Of a stretch of 64,000 nt of DNA, positions 57,111-64,000 are shown piece by piece. Under the pieces are notes generated by a model. That model saw nothing but the letters and a program-made list of their open reading frames with translations. It was not told where the DNA came from and made no database searches. The stretch comes from Omphiscola glabra (lineage: Eukaryota > Mollusca > Gastropoda > Lymnaeidae): assembly GCA_964017045.1 (NCBI GenBank), contig OZ024798.1:9507793-9571792 (forward strand), written 5' to 3'. Position numbers and translations under genes: made by a program. How positions within the stretch are numbered: position 1 is the stretch's first letter; each line of letters starts with the position of its first letter.

Positions 57111-58261
57111 ATCCAGTGTACCCTGTCTGCCAAATAATTGATTAATTGTTTTAAAATATAACACATCCCGTTTAAGCGTTCTATCCACTCACAACATAAT
57201 TACTACTTGGTTACCCAATCAACAAATTTAAAAGGTAAATTTGGCGGGTGTGGAGGGTGTATGACATCTCTAAATGTGCAAAGTTTGCAATGTGTTGATA
57301 GCAATGAATATATACTTAATTACGTGTGATTGGCATTAATAACAGCCAATATATCCTAATGTACGAGTAATTTGTATAGACAGAAGTAAATATATACTAG
57401 ATGATTATATCGATAACAGTGAATACATTGTAATATGCGAGGGGATAATATAGATATTAGTATATATATATATATATTAGTATTCAAGTGTTTTGTATAC
57501 ATAGCAGTGAAGATATTATGCTAAATTCGATTGTTTTATATAAAGATCAGCAAATGTTTGCTAAAATTCAAGTGATTTTTATAGGTGGTAGTGAATATAT
57601 AATAATTACGATTGGTGTTTTCATTGAAATTTTATCGGGCTTGATGCATTCATTCTAAGATATTCTTAATAGTTATGACTTAATCTTAAAACGGTTTTAA
57701 AAAGATGCATATTTTACAGATCATTTTAGAGAATACATATTTACTCTAGAACTCCTTCTTGGTCACCTGGCAAAACTAGGTGTGATCAAAGACATAACAA
57801 TTTCTATAATTAAAGTGTAACGTATTATTCGTAAATTGAGACTGGTTACAAATATGTGCATTCATGTAAAAGAATGTTAATAAATGTATATTTTTTGACC
57901 TCATTGTTAAAGGTTGGGCTTTATCCATAGACGTGACTGTGATATAAATAGTAAACAAAACTACAGCCTACTAAACAATTCACGCCTACAAAATCACATG
58001 ACTTTTGATAAGCTTATAAATCATTTCAATTATTCAAACGTTAACTAATTTTGAGATATTGTCTTTCAATACCAATATTACTAGGGACCAAAGTAATGTT
58101 TTACTCGGTCATATCTTCTCATATAAAAAAATGTTGTTGTCATTATTTCCGATATAATAGAAATTTGATGAAAAATACTTTAATATATAGAGATAAATTA
58201 ATTTAAGATTGTTATGTATACGACGTATTTACGTAATCTTTCCCCTTGAATGAACTATAGC

Positions 58262-58672
58262 TGACCACACGTTCGGGCCATGTCGCTCAAATCGCAAAGA
58301 GGTAGAAAGATTTTCAGGAATGATTAATAATCTTGGAAATTTGTCCCAAATCTAGCAGGTAGGACCGCATCCCTGCGAGAGTTGATCAAACAACATAACG
58401 AGTGGGTGATGCTGGAACAACATACAACTGAAGGGAATCAATTTAATAATTTAATCACATCAGCTCCAGTGCTAGCTTTCTATGATGTCTCAAAGCCAGT
58501 CAAGGTGTCAGTAGATGCTTCGCAAGAAGGCTTTGAGGCAGTGTTTATTTCAGTGAGAGACTAGTGGCCTATGTATCTAGGTCTTTAACAGAGTAAGAAA
58601 AAAAGATATGCTCAAATAAGAAAAAGAAATGTTTGCCGTAGTATTCGGAGTTGAACATTTTAATTACTATGT
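58262..58672 (+). pseudogene. Ty3/gypsy pol fragment (RT end - RNase H), broken
   Basis: A first piece in one frame reads FSGMINNLG; a shift then gives AGRTASLRELIKQHNEW, FNNLITSAPVLAFYDVSKPV and KVSVDASQEGFEAVF, followed by a stop at 58,562. Later frames give AYVSRSLTE and KEMFAVVFGVEHFNYYVYG. In Ty3/gypsy Pol, this is the end of the reverse transcriptase and the start of RNase H (SVDAS carries the first catalytic Asp; the SRSLT and VVFG...HFxxYVYG blocks follow). At least three frameshifts or stops make it non-functional. It runs directly into the 37-bp array, which is built from the next RNase H block. Confidence 0.88.
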
Positions 58673-59335
58673 CTATGGGTGCCGGTCACAGTAGAGACAG
58701 ATCACAAGTCTGTGGGTGCCGGTCACAGTAGAGACAGATCACAAGTCTATGGGTGCCGGTCACAGTAGAGACAGATCACAAGTCTATGGGTGCCGGTCAC
58801 AGTAGAGACAGATCACATGTCTATGGGTGCCGGTCACAGTAGAGACATATCACAATTCTATGGGTGCCGGTCACAGTAGAGACAGATCACAAGTAATGGA
58901 TGCCGGTCACAGTAGAGACAGATCACAAGTAATGGTTGCCGGTCACAGTAGAGACAGATCACAAGTAATGGTTGCCGGTCACAGTAGAGACAGATCACAA
59001 GTCTATGGGTGCCGGTCACAGTAGAGACAGATCACATGTCTATGGGTGCCGGTCACAGTAGAGACATATCACAATTCTATGGGTGCCGGTCACAGTAGAG
59101 ACAGATCACAAGTAATGGATGCCGGTCACAGTAGAGACAGATCACAAGTAATGGTTGCCGGTCACAGTAGAGACAGATCACAAGTAATGGTTGCCGGTCA
59201 CAGTAGAGACAGATCACACGTCTATGGGTGCCGGTCACAGTAGAGACAGATCACAAGTCTATGGGTGCCGGTCAAAGTAGAGACAGATCACAAGTCTATG
59301 GGTGCTTGTCACAGTAGAGACAGATCACAAGCCAC
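58673..59335. repeat. 36/37-bp minisatellite derived from gypsy RNase H, ~18 copies
   Basis: The unit is 'tatgggtgccggtcacagta' + 'gagacagatcacaagtc' (37 bp), with 36-bp 'aatggatgccgg' variants. One frame reads VPVTVETDHKS, the RNase H block that normally occurs once after YVYG in gypsy Pol. A 219-bp higher-order unit (three 37s and three 36s) is duplicated (58,790-59,008 and 59,009-59,227), giving two near-identical 65-codon frames. Confidence 0.93.
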
Positions 59336-59592
59336 TGGAAGTGAACACCAAAAAGTCTTGGCAGGCAAGTGAAACCATCACTAGACTTCTCCGATAGAGA
59401 CACATAAGACGTACATTGGCAGGAAAGTGAAACCATCACTAGACTTCCCAGATAGAGACACATAAGACGTACATTGGCTGGCAAGTGAAACCATCACTAG
59501 ACTTCCCAGATAGAGACACATATGACGTACATTGGCAGGCAAGTGAAACCATCACTAGACTTTCCCGATAGAGACACATAAGACGTACACTG
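59320..59592. repeat. 58-bp minisatellite, 4 copies, also from gypsy pol
   Basis: Starts where the single continuation DHKPLEVNTKKSW is readable (59,320-59,358), i.e. the gypsy sequence just after the RNase H block. The unit is 'ggcaggcaagtgaaaccatc' + 'actagacttcccgatagaga' + 'cacataagacgtacatt'. Confidence 0.88.
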
Positions 59593-59759
59593 TGATGCAA
59601 TGTACATTGAGTTAATTGTGCAAGCAAAGTGTTGGATAGTGTTTTAGTATTATCTATTCAGATGATGGTGCATGCTTGGTTGTTTTATTGAGTGACTATT
59701 GTTTGTATCGCATAGAAGGAGATGTGATAGAATGTATGACTAATCATTATTATTGAGGG

Positions 59760-60310
59760 TAGTGAGTGAACTTTGTAACCTGATTGGCCGGGTTAGTTTA
59801 CACAGTTTCATCTAAATTGGTTTTCGGGAAATGCGTCGAAATTGAGATAGAATATAGAGGTCAGTAAAGAGTTGTTGGGGGTCACTGGTGAAATGATTAT
59901 CATACAAAGTTTTGTTGTCATCCTGCATGGGGCAGTGTTAAAAGTTTCAGCTCAATTCGACCCCAGGAAGTTGATAAATTGAGAATCAAGGTTCCATAAT
60001 AAACTAATTTTCAACTATTGTGATAATAGTATTAAACACATGTAATGATTATGTTTATTTTATCATTAATTGTTACTGCAAGCACCGGGTGTGTGACAGT
60101 ACTAGGCAGGTGACATTATTATGATTGTGACAGTACTAGGATAGTGGCATTATTATGATTGTGAAAGAACACTTGCATGGTGTCAGTAATTGAAAAGGTG
60201 TCAATAATTATATTGAGAGAATGCTATTTTATGGGTGAATAGAATTAAATCAAATACAAACACTTTCTTTCTTGGAGAAGCATAGCAACGCATGCCGGGT
60301 ACTCGCTATT
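59760..60310 (+). mobile_element. core-family copy with Helitron-like 3' end (second copy)
   Basis: 'cagtttcatctaaattgg', 'gtcactggtgaaatgatt', 'ccaggaagttgataaattga', then two 'gtgacagtactagg' words (60,091 and 60,137). It ends with hairpin GCATAGCAACGCATGC (60,280-60,295), spacer CGGGTACTCG and CTAT + T (60,306-60,310). The spacer is identical to the 20-kb copy; the last base of the CTRR motif is altered here. The DNA beyond is (TA)n. Confidence 0.5.
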
Positions 60311-60560
60311 ATATATATATATATATGACTTATTTCCTTTGGTTGTTAGGTGGATTACATTGAAAAGAAAGAAGTTGTGTGTGACGTCATGTTTTATTTC
60401 ACAAGTTGATTTCTTTGTACACAATTTCGAAAGCATTATTTTTACTGGGATTTTGATTCAATTTTTTAAAGAACTTTTATTAACTCTAAAGAATCATAGT
60501 GGTATACAGTTAACAACATGTGGATGACAGTAAACAACATGTGACCATATAGAGTGCACC
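60311..60560 (+). repeat. dispersed segment 3' of the Helitron-like end (copy 2)
   Basis: Collinear with 20,003-20,205 and 20,600-20,690: 'gacttatttcctttggttg', 'gtgtgacgtcatgttttatt' and 'acagttaacaacatgtgg' twice (60,506, 60,527). Confidence 0.7.
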
Positions 60561-61052
60561 GAAGAGAAGAATTATGTTATGTGTTGTGTTGACATTTGTA
60601 TTATTGGAAGGATTGAATCTGTCTGTTATGTGTTGTGTTGACATTTGTATTATTGAAGGATTTTATCTGTCTGTTATGTGTTGTGTTGACATTTGTATTA
60701 TTGAAGGATTTAATATGTCTGTTATGTGTTGTGTTGACATTTGTATTATTGAATAATTTAATCTGTCTGTTATGTGTTGTGTTGACATTTGTATTATTGA
60801 AGGATTTAATATGTCTGTTATGTGTTGTGTTGACATTTGTATTATTGAAGGATTTTATCTGTCTGTTATGTGTTGTGTTGACATTTGTATTATTGAAGGA
60901 TTTAATCTGTCTGTTATGTGTTGTGTTGACATTTGTATTATTGAAGGATTTAATATGTCTGTTATGTGTTGTGTTGACATTTGTATTATTGAAGGATTTA
61001 ATCTGTCTGTTATGTGTTGTGTTGACATTTGTATTATTGAAGGATTTAATAT
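60561..61052. repeat. 46-47-bp minisatellite, about 10 copies
   Basis: The unit is 'ctgttatgtgttgtgttgac' + 'atttgtattattgaaggatt' + 'taatctgt'. The orthologous position at 20,685-20,740 has a single diverged unit. Frames (LLCVVLTFVLLKDLIC) are by-products. Confidence 0.96.
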
Positions 61053-61510
61053 GTTTTTTGATTCAAGAATACACACAGCGTTATGTCGATATGCAGATAC
61101 ATGAAATATTTTATTTTGTTATTAATGGATACAGTCACTTTCCATTACTTGAGCTTCTACACTTACAATTGTGCACACATCATGTTGTGACTAAAAATAT
61201 ATATTCAATACAGTTTTAAATTTCATGTACCACAACTGTGGTTATTTTGGCATAATTTTGTCTATCTGTGTCTAAGAATAATTATTCAATAATGACACAT
61301 TTCCCAACGTTAGGATGACAAGTAAATTAAAACTCAAAACAATGTTCTCATGTAATGAGCAGGCCCATCTTAAGCACTGTGCACAGATAAGATATTCATT
61401 TATGTGCATGAATAAAAACTTAATTATAACGTTAATGAACGACATAGCAACAGCTCGTTTAAAGAAAAAATACAAACATGTATCTTCGGATCCACACAAC
61501 TCATACGGCA
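61053..61510 (+). repeat. dispersed segment, right part (copy 2)
   Basis: 'cgttatgtcgatatgcagat', 'aatgttctcatgtaatgagc' and 'catgtatcttcggatcc' match 20,760-21,233. At 61,500 the homology ends exactly where the GC-rich element starts in the 21-kb copy. Confidence 0.75.
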
Positions 61511-61554
61511 ATTTATTCCACGTTATTATGTTTTTATTTTATTTTATGACCTGT

Positions 61555-61840
61555 ATAAATAAATAAATAAATAAATATATATATATATATATTTATACAC
61601 ATACATATTTCAGTGGCTACAGTAATTTGGCTGAAATAGTGTCGAATGCCCATGAACTCAATATAACAAAGTTGTTACAGCAATATTACTATAATAGTGT
61701 ACAGTGCCCATGAACCCAATATTTCAGGGCTGTTACAGTAATATGACTTGAATATTGTGAAGTGCTCATGATCTCAAAATTTGTTAGTTGTTCCAGTAAT
61801 ATGACTAAAATAGTATAAAATCAATATGTAGGTCAAAAGT
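61555..61840. repeat. (AAAT)n/(TA)n and ~60-bp degenerate tandem repeat
   Basis: 'aaataaataaataaataaat' + (AT)n at 61,556-61,590, then three to four copies of a unit with 'gttacagtaatatgact' and 'gtgcccatgaacccaatat'. Confidence 0.75.
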
Positions 61841-63240
61841 GTGATGCAAGATAGATGTTCATCTTTGTCTAGTGGGAGTCGCTGGTGACCTACTGATCTC
61901 AAGGAAATGTATAGTCATTGGCGGTCTGTAAGAGATACAAATCTGCACTCATTAAGGCATAAGCAAGTTGGATGCAATATTTCATTACAAACAAGATGAA
62001 CGCAATAAATGGAAATTGATCATAAGCACAATTACCATGCATCCTTATTAAAGGATCGAAGGCAAGTGGGCTGTAAGAGATAAATCCACTTGTAAATACC
62101 TTAAAGATTAAGGTCGTAGCACTGATTAAACATATTTAACTATATCTGAATGTCTGTTAAACAATTTACTTTATAGCCTTTTTGGCTATGCATAAGATTT
62201 AAAAATTAATAATAATTATCGCTTTATAGACCAAGTGATCAAATATTTTGCTTAAATTTATATAAAATACATACTATGTGTAAAAAGTTAATTAAGGTAA
62301 CTAGAAGTGTTTTTAGATATATTCCACACACAAAAAATTACTAAAACGTAATTAGTATTCTCCCTTGGAAAAAAAAGTTATATTAAACATGTACGCCCTA
62401 TGAAACATTTACGACCATTTTTGTCAGATATGTTTGAATGTAGAAAACAAAACGCATTTGCTCACCACCACCCAAAAAAAAAAAAAAAAAAAAAAATTTA
62501 ACTTCAAACAACACTATGAAGACACATAATTAAACATATTTATATGGTGTTGTTAAGTAGTTTGACAAAAACAAAAAATGTGTTTCTTAAAATGAAGCGC
62601 GCTTTGTATATCAGTTTATGTCTGCCTATTCAACACTCCTTAACCCAAATATTCTCGTGTTTACCTAATTTTGGGTAATTTAGACAGATTATCCTATTCC
62701 CGGGTAATACGAAGAATTAAGAACAATTTAGTTGTATTATGTTTAATTCACTTTGTTCGTGGGTGGCTGGCTGGGTTGGTGTCGACATATTCTGACGGCT
62801 AACTCATCCACTTCAAAACAACTGATCGAGCTGAAACCTGGCACATATACCAAATACCGATGACAACACATTCTATCACATTTTCAGACCCACACGGAAA
62901 CCCTCTGAAACCCGTTTTTCCTTTTTTTTTTTCAAGAGGTACATAAAACGAATTTCTGGATAACTGTGCTAAAACGATTATTTAAAAAAAAATATCGGAA
63001 GGCATTTTGTTGCGTTATATTTTATTTTGTTTCTCTGAAATTGTTGGTTTAATAAATCTGCGTTGTAAGAGCGTGTAGGTTATTAAAATAGTAATACAAT
63101 TCAGGGACACTAAAAAAATATGCTGATACGTGCCTTTTGAGGAGCACTCATTGTGATTCTTATAAAGTGTCTTACTTGTATGAATATTTTTTGTTTTTTG
63201 TTTTAATTTTCTCACCCCTTCGTTTGATAAACATTTTAAA
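61840..63240 (+). repeat. core-family copy, near complete
   Basis: 'gtcgctggtgacctactgat' (61,877), 'tattaaaggatcgaaggcaa' (62,044), 'agattaaggtcgtagcactg' (62,106), 'attctcccttggaaaaaa' (62,349), an A-run at 62,475-62,497, 'aaatgaagcgcgctttgtat' (62,591), 'gatcgagctgaaacctggca' (62,824) and 'ggagcactcattgtgattct' (63,141). The best uninterrupted reference copy in the window. The 35-bp unit is single here (62,842-62,882). Confidence 0.75.
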
Positions 63241-63479
63241 AATATTGTAAACATAACTTTTTAAAAGACCGGCAAGTAGGGTCTAGGACTGTCAGTAGGC
63301 CTAATGCATAGAGAAAATGAGACGTTAACTCTTTTATAGTACACTTGGACCAACCAGGCATAGTCTTAAAATACCCGTAGAAGATGTAAACACTGTACCC
63401 CGTGAAGACGTAGCATAATACATTTGTTTTCTTTTTTATATTTTTTTTTCTTTTTATTAATCTTGGAAAATGTAGTATT

Positions 63480-64000
63480 AGTTTAGTAAGTGCATTGAAA
63501 CATATGACTAATAAAAGATGGTGACACCTATGAAACCAAAAGCAAACGAAAAACCATGCATATTGAATCTTTGTAGGTAAAACATTGTGTCACTATTAAT
63601 TATCTACTCTTGAAATATACGCAGAAGGTCATTCAAGGGTAATTGGAGATCACTGGTGACCTACTGATCATAGAAAGTTTTGTTTTTATAGACGTCGGTA
63701 AATGTAGACGGTTTTATCTAAATTGGACATCAGGAAATGGATCAAAATTCATATGCAAAATAGAAGTGTGTTAAGGTTACATGGGGATCACTGTTAATTT
63801 TAAATGGCAGTTACTAATACGTCCAATTCATCAAACTTGTGATTTGCTGATCATGAAATAATTCATTGTCATCGGGACTGTGTAATGTACAAATATTCAG
63901 CTCAGTTGGTCCTCAGGAAGTTGGTCAAAAATGTAAGTTTCCACAACCAACAATAAGCTAATCGATGTTCCAACTATTCATTTTCTTTAAAAACTTAAAT
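63480..64000 (+). repeat. core-family copy, runs off the window
   Basis: 'acatatgactaataaaagat', 'gagatcactggtgacctact' + 'gatcat' (63,647-63,672), 'aaattggacatcaggaaatg' and 'tcaggaagttggtcaaaaat'. Incomplete at the right edge. Confidence 0.65.

Noticed and set aside
58827..59243. Two identical 65-codon frames (MPVTVETYHNSMGAGHSRDR)
   Set aside because: They arise from the 219-bp higher-order unit of the gypsy-derived array, not from a gene pair.
1..64000. Autonomous Helitron (Rep/helicase), pogo transposase, or gypsy integrase genes
   Set aside because: Looked for their characteristic motifs in the translated frames and saw none. All such elements in this window appear non-autonomous or truncated, except the LINE.

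Overview
This is AT-rich eukaryotic (metazoan) DNA, most likely from a mollusc or another lophotrochozoan. The evidence is a complete L1/Tx1-type LINE, a GINS1-like open reading frame, Ty3/gypsy debris, a pogo-type MITE, Helitron-like 3' ends, and a dispersed repeat whose copies carry a 'TCTCCCTTGAAA' motif (AAGGGAGA boxes are common in molluscan repeats). There are no operons, bacterial-type genes, rRNA genes or recognisable tRNAs. The species assignment is an inference from style and composition.

Only two protein-coding units are convincing. The first is the LINE (about 5,549-10,742, minus strand). It has an uninterrupted 1,118-codon ORF2 with all endonuclease, reverse transcriptase and C-terminal zinc-finger signatures, an ORF1 broken by one frameshift in a T8 run, a poly(A) tail and a probable target-site duplication. 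The second is a 155-codon GINS1 (PSF1) frame at 28,750-29,217 (minus). It lacks the first quarter of the protein, has no intron, and sits between repeats, so it is either a 5'-truncated retrocopy or a last exon.

Most of the rest is one dispersed repeat family, here called the 'core family'. It occurs in both orientations, more than 15 times, and is recognisable by short landmarks in fixed order: CACTGGTGACCTACTGAT, then AAGGATCGAA...AAGTGGACTAT, then TCTCCCTTGAAA, then GATCGAGCTGAAACCTGGCA. Two copies end in a Helitron-type terminus (16-nt hairpin, 10-nt spacer, CTAG or CTAT, T). By eye, more than 30 minisatellite arrays (units of 16 to about 80 bp) cover roughly a quarter of the window. Several are expansions of a segment that is single-copy in a sister copy of the same element elsewhere in the window.

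Layout. 0-4.7 kb: degenerate tandem repeats, a 33-bp array, a 31-bp array, a decayed charged reading frame and a core copy. 4.7-12 kb: a core copy split by the LINE. 12-18 kb: arrays, and a LINE fragment with a 246-bp MITE inside it. 18-26 kb: Helitron-like copies and six arrays. 26-35 kb: arrays, the GINS1 frame and core copies. 35.8-41.1 kb: a large inverted repeat with array-bearing arms enclosing a pogo-type MITE whose right end is tandemly amplified. 41.1-42.6 kb: the 3' end of a Ty3/gypsy-like element with a polypurine tract and an LTR whose presumed promoter segment is tandemly repeated. 44-50 kb: a GC-rich element, arrays and a shuffled core copy. 50.5-53.8 kb: a near-perfect 1,459-bp tandem duplication. 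54-57 kb: a 30-copy 50-bp array. 58.3-59.6 kb: a Ty3/gypsy pol fragment whose RNase H segment has become a minisatellite. 60-64 kb: a second Helitron-like copy and core copies.

The main biological message is repeated, independent birth of minisatellites inside transposable elements (Helitron-like, pogo MITE, gypsy LTR and gypsy pol), each caught with a matching unexpanded sequence or a recognisable ancestral motif.
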